Positions 1 to 5,746 are shown, counted from the stretch's first letter. The stretch: DNA of 7,453 nt from Candidatus Odyssella thessalonicensis (GCA_005240015.1 SBBV01000432.1:1-7453), one strand, 5' to 3'. A program made the numbers and translations. Notes: a model not told the origin generated them from the letters alone.

Positions 1-81
1 AGATAGGCCAGGCCGAACCGCCCGCCGCCGAGCACCGCAAGGAGACGCAGGCCGCCCACCTGATGACCCAAGGGCAGCGGG

Positions 82-231
82 CTACGCGCGTGCGATTTCA
101 ACGAGTTGATCGAAGGTTCTGACACAGGCCTCAGGCGGACCGAGAAAGACGGTCGACGCGCCGTCATACATCCTTGCTTGGTTACGCGATAGCCGCTTCG
201 AGCTTCCCCATAACGCTGGGAGGTGACCGAC
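82..231 (-). pseudogene. Possible remnant of the C-terminus of a luciferase-like flavin-dependent oxidoreductase
   Basis: A minus-strand frame is open from 231 to a TAG stop at 82-84. It ends in a protein-like tail containing STVFLGPPEACVRTFDQL and then VEIARA. The pattern G-x-PE-x-C followed by an amphipathic helix resembles the C-terminal end of LLM-class (luciferase-like) flavin oxidoreductases, where a 'GSPE/GTPE' turn precedes the last helix. The part upstream of the ATG at 169-171 has no such character and the frame closes at 232-234, so any gene has lost its catalytic barrel. The resemblance is from memory of the family and covers only about 30 residues; chance is a real alternative. 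Nothing else in 1-222 is supported as a gene. A minus-strand frame in 1-81 encodes a Gly/Leu-rich stretch running off the left edge but is too short to call. Confidence 0.2.
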
Positions 232-315
232 CTATTCGATTGGCCGCGGCTGGTGCCGCCGGCAAGTGCCCGCGCCAACCGTCGGCGGTCACGGCCGCGA
301 GCAGATCAGGCGGTG

Positions 316-331
316 CGTGTCGTGGCTCACA
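316..331 (-). promoter_or_regulatory. Crp-like operator, distal copy upstream of the Crp-family gene
   Basis: On the minus strand this reads TGTGAGCCACGACACG. It fits a Crp-type site with five-base half-sites and a 6-base spacer: TGTGA is perfect and ACACG is imperfect. The spacer GCCACG is almost the same as in the site at 3195-3210. Its centre (323.5) lies 33 bases, about three helical turns, from that of the next site at 349-364. Binding by any particular protein is inferred. Confidence 0.4.
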
Positions 332-348
332 AAGACGGGGCGGGCCCA

Positions 349-364
349 CGTGAGCCCGGTCACT
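349..364 (+). promoter_or_regulatory. Crp-like operator, proximal copy upstream of the Crp-family gene
   Basis: The sequence CGTGAGCCCGGTCACT contains a perfect GTGA-N6-TCAC palindrome, the core of the Crp consensus TGTGA-N6-TCACA. It is centred at 356.5, roughly 65 bases before the start expected from the TAGAAT box at 410-415. That is close to the -61.5 position typical of class I Crp sites. Autoregulation of the downstream regulator is the natural inference. Confidence 0.5.
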
Positions 365-385
365 CGGCGGCTATGCGCCGAACCC

Positions 386-415
386 TTATTGGAGCAGCCT
401 CGCCCTTCGTAGAAT
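386..415 (+). promoter_or_regulatory. Candidate promoter of the Crp-family gene
   Basis: A -10-like TAGAAT (410-415, five of six matches to TATAAT) lies 18 bases after a weak -35-like TTATTG (386-391). Transcription would start near 422, leaving a leader of about 17 bases before the ATG at 439. The poor -35 would suit an activator-dependent promoter, in line with the Crp-like sites upstream. No experimental support is visible. Confidence 0.3.
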
Positions 416-427
416 TCGCTCAGCGCT

Positions 428-432
428 GGAGG
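428..432 (+). promoter_or_regulatory. Shine-Dalgarno that fixes the Crp-family start
   Basis: GGAGG sits six bases before the ATG at 439. This selects that codon over the longer in-frame GTG at 223, which has no properly spaced ribosome-binding site and would add 72 residues of Arg/Pro/Ala-rich, non-Crp-like sequence. Confidence 0.7.
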
Positions 433-438
433 CCGACA

Positions 439-1204
439 ATGCTATCGTTGGACGCCATCGGAGCCGACGGCATGATGAATTCGCCAGTGCCACGCGGGGG
501 AGCGGCCAGCGAGGTTCGCTATGTCGACCGCCGCGAGATCTTTGCCCAGCACGCGTTCTTCCGCGGCCTCGCGGACAGCGCCATCGACGAACTCGTAGCG
601 CGCTCGCGCATCGAGCGCTGCCGGCGCGGCAAGACCATCTTCCGTCGCGCGAGCCCGGGCTCGGCGATGATGGCGGTGCTCCGCGGCAGCGTGAAGATCT
701 GCACGGTCTCGCGCGGCGGCAAGGAGGCGGTGCTCAACGTGATCGGCGCCGGCCAGGTCTTCGGCGAGATCGCCGTGCTCGACGGCGGCCCGCGCACAGC
801 GGACGCCGTGGCATTGGTCGACAGCGACATCCTCGTGCTCGACCGGCGCGATTTCCTGCCGGTGATGCGCGCCCATCCCGAGCTGGCGCAGCGCCTGCTC
901 GAAGTGCTGTGCGGACGTCTCCGCAAGACCAGCGAGCAGCTCGAGGACTCGTTCTTCCTCGACATGCCGGGCCGCCTCGCCAAGGCGCTGCTGACCGCGC
1001 GCATGGACGGTCCCAGCGGCGCGCAGGTTCAGCTCACCCAGCGCGAGCTCGGCGAGATGATCGGCACCGCGCGCGAGAGCGTGAACAAGGTGCTGGCACG
1101 GCTGGCAGCGCGACGGCATGGTCGCCCTCCGCCGCGGCACGATCCTGATCCGCCGCCCCGAAGCGCTCGCGAAACTCGCCGAAGGCGACATGGCGGAGAG
1201 CTGA
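439..1204 (+). CDS. Crp/Fnr-family transcriptional regulator, frameshifted near its C-terminus
   Basis: This is a cyclic-nucleotide-sensor type DNA-binding regulator. The N-terminal half (about residues 30-150) is a cNMP-binding beta-roll. Its phosphate-binding cassette, FGEIAVLDGGPRTADAVA, keeps the Glu and the Arg-Thr pair that contact cAMP in Crp. A long dimerisation helix (HPELAQRLLEVLCGRLRKT) follows, then a helix-turn-helix (LTQRELGEMIGTARESVNKV) with the recognition helix intact. Around 1105-1108 the frame shifts by one extra base in GGCAGCGCGACGG. The expected winged end DGMVALRRGTILIRRPEALA is encoded one frame over and stops with TGA at 1202-1204. With the shift repaired the protein is 254 residues, normal for the family. 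Without it the frame runs to 1365 through nonsense antisense to the next gene. No Fnr-type N-terminal cysteine cluster is present. Either a real mutation or a one-base assembly error fits. Family call is firm; ligand is inferred. Confidence 0.85.
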
Positions 1205-1211
1205 GGAGGCG

Positions 1212-3008
1212 TCAGTCCGGAACGCCGGCCAGCTTCAGCACGCGCGCAATGTTCCTGCCGGTGGCCGACTCACCGCCGGGCGAGCGGCTGAGCCAGCCGC
1301 TCACGGTCAGGTTCGGCTCCAGCTTCATCAATTCGCGCGCGGTCTTGCGCGCCTCGTCGTGCTGACCGAGTTCCCACCGGGCGACGACCATGACCCGAAG
1401 CGTCGATGTGTGCTTGCGGTTCGCGCGCAGCGAGCGCTGCGCGAGCTCAAGCGCGCGGTCGAACCTGTGTGACGTGAGATAGGCGCTGGCTGCGAGCGAA
1501 TCATAGAAATAGCGATGGGGGTCCAGCGGAGTTAGCTGGAGCGCCCGGTCCGAGCATTCTATTGCGCGCGCTCCTTCGTCCTTGAACGCGTGTAACGTAC
1601 CCTTGAGCAACCATGCGAGAGCGTTGTTCGGATTGGTGAACAACGCGAGATCGTAACGGTTGTGCGCCACATCGAGTTTCTTTAGGAGATTGGTGTGGAC
1701 GAGGCCGTCGATCGCGAGCGCAAGCGAACAGTCGGGGTCGAGATCAAGGGCCCGCTTCGTGCATTCCAAGGCCAAAGCGGCATCCTGTCTTGGGTCCGAG
1801 GACCATCCTTGTTGAACACGAAGGACATACCAATGGGCTAGCCACGCCTGCGGCAGCGGATGATGCACACCGCGGTCGATCAGAGCTTGAAGCAGCCGCA
1901 GCGCCTCCTCAAAATCGTGCAGAGACAGGCGGTGCATAAGCGTGATCGCGCTCAGCAGCAGCGTGTAGGCCTTGAGCGTCGGCAGCGGTTGCGACTGCGA
2001 GCGGTCAAGTTCGCGGCGGATGATCGCTACGCTGACTTTGGCCACAACCCGGCCGATCATTTCCGACTCGCCAATCAGGATGGCCGGTACCTGGTCATTG
2101 AGGCGGTCGGTCCACACAATCTTTCCCGACTTGACCTCGGCAAGCTCTGTATCGAGGACCAGCCTCTCGCCGACCGTGCGATACGTTCCCGATAGGACGT
2201 AGTCCGCATTCAGCAACGCGCCGATTTCAGCGAGCGTGGCCTGGCGGCCCCGCAATGCTGTCGTCGACAAGCGCGAGATCACGTTCATATCCGAGGCGCG
2301 CGACAAGTTCTGAATTATTTCGTCGGCGATGACCTCGCCCAGCACCTGGTGATCTTCCGGAGCGCGGCGGGCGGTGAACGGTACGACCGCGATGGTCGGG
2401 GCCAGATCGTCCGGCAGAACGGCGGGCGCCACCACCGGGCGGGGGCCTGGCGGGCCGGCGCGATAAGCGCGGATCGGCTCGTTCACGTGCCGCACGAAGC
2501 AATCGCCCAGATCCTCCATGTCGGCGTCGAGATTGGGAGTGAGTTCGTCACGCGCGTGCGCCGAGATCACGATCTCGCCGGGGCCCGCCAGCGACATGAG
2601 CCGCGCCGCCAGATTGACACCTCGGCCATGGACGTCGTCGGTGTCCACGATCACGTCTCCGACCTCGACGCCCATGCGCAGCAAGATCTGCCGCTCGGGC
2701 GGAACGCCGGCGTTCGCGCGCTTGCTCGCGTCCTGGATCGCGAACGCGGCGCCGATGGCCGAACGGACGTCTTCGAAGTCGAGCAGCATCCCATCGCCGA
2801 GGCTCTTAACCATGCGGCCGTTGTGATTCGGCAGCACCTTCGACTTCACGTGCTCGACCAACGCGAGCCAGCGCGCGACCGCGTCCACCTCGTCCTGCTC
2901 GACGAGGCGCACCGACTCGACGACGTCGACAAGGAGGACGGCGCGCTTCGCCCACATCATGGGGCGCGTTGACCCAGGCTCGTCGGGGCGCGATCCGCTG
3001 TTGGGCAC
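1212..3008 (-). CDS. Class III adenylate/guanylate cyclase with TolB-like and TPR regions
   Basis: A soluble class III nucleotide cyclase that should make cAMP (or cGMP) from the NTP. From the GTG start at 3008 it has 598 residues. The cyclase domain spans about 20-184 and keeps the residues needed for catalysis: metal-binding Asp28 (LLVDVVES) and Asp72 (KSLGDG), base-selecting Lys68 and Asp125 (DDVHG), and Asn132 and Arg136 (GVNLAARL). The Lys/Asp pair favours ATP. A TolB-N/FlgO-like region (about 204-325, starting APTIAVVPF) and TPR-like helices (about 345-580) follow, probably for protein interaction. No membrane segment is seen. The longest frame begins with a TTG at 3047 without a ribosome-binding site. 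I prefer the GTG at 3008, which has GAGGG five bases upstream; ATGs at 2960 and 2957 are alternatives. The 3' end converges on the Crp-family gene with a 7-base gap, suggesting a linked cAMP maker and sensor. Confidence 0.9.
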   Translation of the reverse strand: MPNSGSRPDEPGSTRPMMWAKRAVLLVDVVESVRLVEQDEVDAVARWLALVEHVKSKVLPNHNGRMVKSLGDGMLLDFEDVRSAIGAAFAIQDASKRANAGVPPERQILLRMGVEVGDVIVDTDDVHGRGVNLAARLMSLAGPGEIVISAHARDELTPNLDADMEDLGDCFVRHVNEPIRAYRAGPPGPRPVVAPAVLPDDLAPTIAVVPFTARRAPEDHQVLGEVIADEIIQNLSRASDMNVISRLSTTALRGRQATLAEIGALLNADYVLSGTYRTVGERLVLDTELAEVKSGKIVWTDRLNDQVPAILIGESEMIGRVVAKVSVAIIRRELDRSQSQPLPTLKAYTLLLSAITLMHRLSLHDFEEALRLLQALIDRGVHHPLPQAWLAHWYVLRVQQGWSSDPRQDAALALECTKRALDLDPDCSLALAIDGLVHTNLLKKLDVAHNRYDLALFTNPNNALAWLLKGTLHAFKDEGARAIECSDRALQLTPLDPHRYFYDSLAASAYLTSHRFDRALELAQRSLRANRKHTSTLRVMVVARWELGQHDEARKTARELMKLEPNLTVSGWLSRSPGGESATGRNIARVLKLAGVPD

Positions 3009-3013
3009 CCTCT

Positions 3014-3018
3014 CCCTC
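3014..3018 (-). promoter_or_regulatory. Shine-Dalgarno supporting a GTG start of the cyclase
   Basis: On the minus strand GAGGG lies five bases before the GTG at 3006-3008. The in-frame TTG at 3047 and the ATGs at 2960 and 2957 lack a comparable element, so this decides the start chosen for the cyclase. Confidence 0.5.
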
Positions 3019-3065
3019 GCGGCGCCGCAGCGACGCCGCCTCTTCAAATGCTGCGTAGAATACTA

Positions 3066-3094
3066 ACCATAGCAGACCGGCCCGGGCTGTTGAA
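3066..3094 (-). promoter_or_regulatory. Weak candidate promoter of the cyclase gene
   Basis: On the minus strand TTCAAC (a poor -35) is followed after 17 bases by TATGGT, preceded by TGC (an extended -10-like context). Transcription would begin about 50 bases before the GTG at 3008. The matches are modest. Read-through from the MFS gene, whose stop lies about 200 bases upstream, is the alternative source of transcript. Confidence 0.2.
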
Positions 3095-3095
3095 T

Positions 3096-3132
3096 GCCCC
3101 AAAGGGGCGCCGGAACCCATTGAAAAGATGGG
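3096..3132 (-). terminator. Two small hairpins between the MFS and cyclase genes
   Basis: GCCCC-AAA-GGGGC (3096-3108) and CCCAT-7 bases-ATGGG (3116-3132) are perfect inverted repeats in the gap after the MFS stop. Neither is followed by a clear U-run on the minus strand, so an intrinsic terminator is not proven. They could attenuate read-through into the cyclase or form leader structure in its mRNA. Confidence 0.25.
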
Positions 3133-3194
3133 GACAGTGGTCATGCGTTGCCCGCGAGGAACGGCCAGCCTGCCTGCGCCAGCCGCGAATTGAA

Positions 3195-3210
3195 AGTGAG
3201 CCACATCACA
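3195..3210 (-). promoter_or_regulatory. Crp-like operator overlapping the MFS stop codon, upstream of the cyclase
   Basis: On the plus strand it reads AGTGAGCCACATCACA, nine of ten half-site matches to TGTGA-N6-TCACA with the correct 6-base spacer. This is the best site in the window. It covers the MFS stop codon (3206-3208) and lies nearly 190 bases upstream of the cyclase GTG. It is a plausible point of cAMP feedback on the cyclase. The distance to the weak promoter at 3066-3094 is larger than usual for direct activation. Confidence 0.5.
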
Positions 3211-4390
3211 AAGTTGCCTGCGCCCGCTGGTTCGTGGCCGAGCGCAGGGAGGCCCAGAGTGCGGGAATAAGGGCCGAGCCGACCGCCACATAGAGGAATA
3301 GGTTTGCGCTCGAGATGCCGAGAGCGACGCCGTGCAGCGCCGGGCCGGCGGCGGCGCCGAGCAGAATCGTTCCGGTGAGCCAGCGCCCCGCGAATTGCGG
3401 CGCCGCCTCGACGACTTTGCCCTGGAGGCGCGCCGCCAGAATGTTTAGCCCGAGCTCGAAGCCGAGCAGGCCGAGGAAGAAGACCGCGGGCGTCCCGGCA
3501 TAGGCGATCGCGACAAGGCTCGCGGCCAGCAGCAGCCCCAGCTCCAAGAAGCGCGTCCGCTGCTTCTCCTGCAATCCACCGCGGGCGAGCAGCAACAGCG
3601 CGATGCCCGCGATCACCTTCATGCCGGCCACCGCCCACGCGGCGTCGGCCAACGCCATGCCGCGCCCGACGGCGCCCTGCACGGCGTAGGTGAGGAATCC
3701 GGTCTGTCCGACGAAGAGGAGGAAAACCGTCCCGAGGCCGGCGATTTGGGACAGCGTCGACCGGCCAGGAGGCGCTTGCCGAGGCCGCGGCGCCTGCACA
3801 TTGCCAGGCCGATAAAGCGCAAGGCCGCTGCACAGCACGAGGCCGAAGATGGCGCACAGAACGATCAGGATCGAGCCGTAGGACGCGAAGGCATTGCTGC
3901 CCTGAAGCGCGCCGGCGACCGTGCCGGCGAGAACGAGCACGATGCCGAGCCGCAGCGAGAACGCGAACACCGGCCGGAAGTAACCCGAAGCCGTGGTCGT
4001 CCCCACATACTGGAAGAGCCCGCAGCACGCGCCGACCAGGGCCCACCCGATCAGCAGCAGCGCCAGGCCCTCGATCACCGTGGCGAGCAAGGCCAGAAGG
4101 AGCGCGAAGGCAGCGGCGATCGTGATCCGACGGCGCACCGTGTCGATCTTGAGGACCGGAAGAGCGAGCGAGGCCAGCAGCTGGCCGATCAGCACCGACG
4201 AGGCCACCCAGCCCGCCTGAGCGACCGACGTCCGCGCGTCCGCGATCAAGGTCACGACGATGAGCGGCATCAGATGCAGCGGCAGAGAACCCGCGGCGGA
4301 CAAGAGGCTCGCGCCGATCAGTGAGCCGATCTCCGCCTTGGCCGTCTGAGTGCCGTCGAGTCCTTGAACTTTGGCTGTCGCCGCCACCAT
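3206..4390 (-). CDS. MFS-type transporter, likely exporter of the peptide operon
   Basis: A 394-residue integral membrane protein of the major facilitator type. After a roughly 20-residue cytoplasmic start come about 12 hydrophobic helices in two halves. They are split by a polar, Pro/Arg-rich central loop (LYRPGNVQAPRPRQAPPGRS, about residues 192-211), the usual 6+6 layout and length. A degenerate motif-A-like loop, LKIDTVRRRITI, follows the second helix. No substrate can be read from sequence. The ATG at 4390 is chosen because GGGAG lies five bases upstream and the added residues of the longer frame (to 4603) are antisense to the neighbouring gene. It starts 25 bases after the DUF6065-like stop, so it is probably co-transcribed with that gene and the repeat peptide. 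Export of a product made by that operon is inferred; uptake or drug efflux cannot be excluded. The last codons overlap a Crp-like site. Confidence 0.8.
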   Translation of the reverse strand: MVAATAKVQGLDGTQTAKAEIGSLIGASLLSAAGSLPLHLMPLIVVTLIADARTSVAQAGWVASSVLIGQLLASLALPVLKIDTVRRRITIAAAFALLLALLATVIEGLALLLIGWALVGACCGLFQYVGTTTASGYFRPVFAFSLRLGIVLVLAGTVAGALQGSNAFASYGSILIVLCAIFGLVLCSGLALYRPGNVQAPRPRQAPPGRSTLSQIAGLGTVFLLFVGQTGFLTYAVQGAVGRGMALADAAWAVAGMKVIAGIALLLLARGGLQEKQRTRFLELGLLLAASLVAIAYAGTPAVFFLGLLGFELGLNILAARLQGKVVEAAPQFAGRWLTGTILLGAAAGPALHGVALGISSANLFLYVAVGSALIPALWASLRSATNQRAQATL

Positions 4391-4415
4391 GGATTCTCCC
4401 TCTTTGCCAAAGGGC

Positions 4416-5204
4416 TTAGTCATCGGCGCGCTTGGCGCGGCGCCGCACGCGCGCGCCGTAGGAGCCCACGGTGTGATCGCTGTCTTCGGGATTCGCGCTG
4501 CGTACCGTTTGCTGGAGGCCCTGCCACTCCGCATCGGTGAGGCCGAACACGCTTCCGCTTTCGCGCGCGAGCGCATCGAAATCGGGATAGCGCTGCGTCG
4601 CATCGGCGTAGCACACGCGCTGCAGCGGCTGGACCTGGAAAAGCGGCCGCTGGCGAGGGATCATGATTTCGCGATCGGTCGTGAGAAGGCGCAGGTTGAT
4701 GAACAGTGGGCAAGGCTTGAATTCGTCCGACTCGATGATGCCCTCGAAGCAAGCGTAGGTCCGGCTGTGCGTGATGTTCGCCAGCGGACGGATGTGGACG
4801 CTCCAGCCGCGGCTGGTGCTGACCAGCAGCCCCGACCAGATCTGCACGACGCCCGGTGAGAAAATGCTCGTGAGATATGGCGGCGCGCGCCCCTTCCACG
4901 CTTCGGGCGCGTTGGCGTCCCAATAGTCGAGGAACTCGTCGCTGAGATGCGCGCTGGTGAGCACGCGCCACTCGCCGTCGACCTCGTAGAGCGTCTCGGT
5001 GCCGTCCCACGTCAGCCGGATGTCGGCCGGCGGAAAGACGTACCAGCCATAGGCCGAAGCCGTGCGCACGGGCTGGCAGTACTGGAAGCTCGCCGCTGGC
5101 AGCGTTCCCAGCGCCGAGGCATCGGCGCGCATCGGCGGGATTGCGGCCGGATAGATGCGATGGAATTTCACGACGAAATCCGAGGCGTCATCATCCGGCC
5201 GCAT
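4416..5204 (-). CDS. DUF6065-like protein of unknown function
   Basis: A 262-residue protein without signal peptide or membrane helix. It resembles, from memory, the uncharacterised DUF6065 family. Shared-looking landmarks are an N-terminal FHRIYPAAIPPMRADAS, an aromatic stretch ASAYGWYVFPPADIRLTWDG, a central FSPGVVQIWSGLLVSTSRGW, and a C-terminal half with FEGIIESDEFKPCPLFINLR and RPLFQVQPL. The alternating hydrophobic pattern suggests a beta-rich, possibly jelly-roll fold, but no known catalytic motif is recognised. The C-terminus is basic (RVRRRAKRADD). It begins eight bases after the stop of the repeat peptide. That stop lies inside AAGTAGGGGCTCCGATG, so the ribosome-binding GGGG overlaps the peptide's end and the two are probably translationally coupled. 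It is the best candidate in the operon for modifying or handling the peptide, though this is inference only. Confidence 0.75.
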   Translation of the reverse strand: MRPDDDASDFVVKFHRIYPAAIPPMRADASALGTLPAASFQYCQPVRTASAYGWYVFPPADIRLTWDGTETLYEVDGEWRVLTSAHLSDEFLDYWDANAPEAWKGRAPPYLTSIFSPGVVQIWSGLLVSTSRGWSVHIRPLANITHSRTYACFEGIIESDEFKPCPLFINLRLLTTDREIMIPRQRPLFQVQPLQRVCYADATQRYPDFDALARESGSVFGLTDAEWQGLQQTVRSANPEDSDHTVGSYGARVRRRAKRADD

Positions 5205-5212
5205 CGGAGCCC

Positions 5213-5455
5213 CTACTTCGTGCGGCGCGCCGCTTGGGAGAGGTGCATCTTCACCTTGGGCGTCATCCAGCCCGCGCCGGTCTCGGTCTTCGGTGCCGGC
5301 CGTTTCGACTGCTGCTTGAGATGCGCCTTCACCTTTGGCGGTGCCCAGCCCGCGCCGAACTCGACATCAGCGGCTGCATTTGCCGCCTGAGCGATATGCG
5401 CGCCGAGCTTGGGTGGTAGCCAGCCCGCGCCGAATGTCACTTCACGTGCCTTCAT
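5213..5455 (-). CDS. Small three-repeat GAGWxxPK peptide, candidate precursor
   Basis: An 80-residue basic peptide, first gene of a three-gene operon. It starts at an ATG with AGAGGAG upstream (seven-base spacing), a strong ribosome-binding site. It contains three copies of one motif: FGAGWLPPKLGAHIAQ (residues 8-23), FGAGWAPPKVKAHLKQ (33-48) and TGAGWMTPKVKMHLSQ (59-74). The periods are 25 and 26 residues. GAGW, PK, His and Gln are invariant, and linkers are rich in Ala or in Lys/Pro. There are no cysteines, signal peptide or membrane segment. I do not recognise the family. The repeated invariant core, small size and close coupling to a DUF6065-like protein and an MFS transporter resemble a multi-core precursor of a ribosomal peptide product. 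A small nucleic-acid- or metal-binding protein with His/Trp repeats is an alternative. Confidence 0.8.
   Translation of the reverse strand: MKAREVTFGAGWLPPKLGAHIAQAANAAADVEFGAGWAPPKVKAHLKQQSKRPAPKTETGAGWMTPKVKMHLSQAARRTK
5234..5281 (-). repeat. GAGWxxPK repeat unit 3 of the small peptide
   Basis: Encodes residues 59-74, TGAGWMTPKVKMHLSQ. It starts 78 bases downstream of unit 2. It differs by Thr instead of Phe before GAGW and by one Pro changed to Thr, so it is the most divergent copy. A basic tail (AARRTK) closes the peptide. Confidence 0.8.
5312..5359 (-). repeat. GAGWxxPK repeat unit 2 of the small peptide
   Basis: Encodes residues 33-48, FGAGWAPPKVKAHLKQ. It starts 75 bases downstream of unit 1. 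It keeps Phe before GAGW like unit 1 and the PKVK segment like unit 3, so it is intermediate between them. Confidence 0.8.
5387..5434 (-). repeat. GAGWxxPK repeat unit 1 of the small peptide
   Basis: Encodes residues 8-23, FGAGWLPPKLGAHIAQ. The codons for GAGW (GGCGCGGGCTGG) are identical in all three units, in line with internal duplication or strong codon constraint. Confidence 0.8.
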
Positions 5456-5518
5456 GGTCCCACTCCTCTGGTTGCGAGATTCGAGAAACGTCCCTGCGGT
5501 GGCGCACCACCGCGCGCA

Positions 5519-5547
5519 AACGTGTGGCCCCGACCAGTAATTGTCAA
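5519..5547 (-). promoter_or_regulatory. Candidate promoter of the repeat-peptide operon
   Basis: A perfect -35-like TTGACA lies on the minus strand at 5542-5547. The -10 position 17 bases on (CACGTT, 5519-5524) is a poor match. The box sits at the downstream edge of an AT-rich island, about 60 to 90 bases before the peptide ATG. Other promoter-like hexamers (for example TTAACA) occur within the island, so the exact start of transcription is uncertain. Confidence 0.35.
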
Positions 5548-5670
5548 ACGAAATTGTGTCGATTTACTTGGCTCGTTCCATTATTATTTGGCCAATACGG
5601 CCATTGTAAATATTGTTAAGACATTACGTGAAAAAAACCAAATATATATTGAAAAACTTTCAATAATTCG
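5541..5670. other. AT-rich island upstream of the repeat-peptide operon
   Basis: Counted by hand, this stretch is about 30% GC, falling to about 26% over 5581-5670, in otherwise GC-rich sequence. It has no coding frame with protein-like character. It contains four ATTGT copies (one begins at 5540, just before the stretch, then 5553, 5603 and 5612), a TGGCC-AATAC-GGCCA inverted repeat, and a perfect 8-base-arm palindrome at 5647-5665. It probably holds the promoter and regulator sites of the minus-strand operon. A xenogeneic-silencer target or a scar of transfer is also possible. Confidence 0.6.
5647..5665. promoter_or_regulatory. Perfect palindrome in the AT-rich island
   Basis: TATTGAAA and TTTCAATA are exact reverse complements separated by AAC. 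The symmetry and length suit a dimeric regulator's operator. It resembles neither the Crp-like sites nor the Fnr consensus TTGAT-N4-ATCAA. It lies about 190 bases upstream of the repeat-peptide start. Confidence 0.4.
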
Positions 5671-5730
5671 GCGCGAGCGGGGCGCGGGTGGCGCCGCCTA
5701 GGACACTTACGCGACGGAGCCCGGCGTCAA

Positions 5731-5746
5731 AGTGAGCTACGCCACA
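5731..5746. promoter_or_regulatory. Crp-like operator in the peptide-operon intergenic region
   Basis: The core AGTGAGCTACGCCACA matches the site at 3195-3210 at 13 of 16 positions. Flanks are also shared (AA before; A then AG two bases after). It lies about 275 bases from the start of the repeat peptide and about 320 from that of the small plus-strand gene, so the gene it might serve is unclear. Confidence 0.4.

Noticed and set aside
223..438. N-terminal extension of the Crp-family frame from a GTG at 223
   Set aside because: Low-complexity Arg/Pro/Ala sequence, no spaced ribosome-binding site, and operators and promoter-like boxes fall inside it; GGAGG before 439 gives a better start.
2539..2551. 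GTGA-N5-TCAC inside the cyclase gene
   Set aside because: The spacer is five bases rather than six and the site lies in coding sequence, so it is probably chance.
3009..3047. Longer cyclase start at TTG 3047
   Set aside because: No ribosome-binding site and an Arg-rich addition; the GTG at 3008 has a well-spaced GAGGG.
3141..4046. Long minus-strand frame in another phase inside the MFS gene
   Set aside because: Arg/Ala-rich shadow of the MFS coding sequence, typical of GC-rich DNA.
4391..4603. N-terminal extension of the MFS protein to 4603
   Set aside because: It is antisense-frame sequence of the DUF6065-like gene; the ATG at 4390 has its own ribosome-binding site and begins a normal MFS N-terminus.
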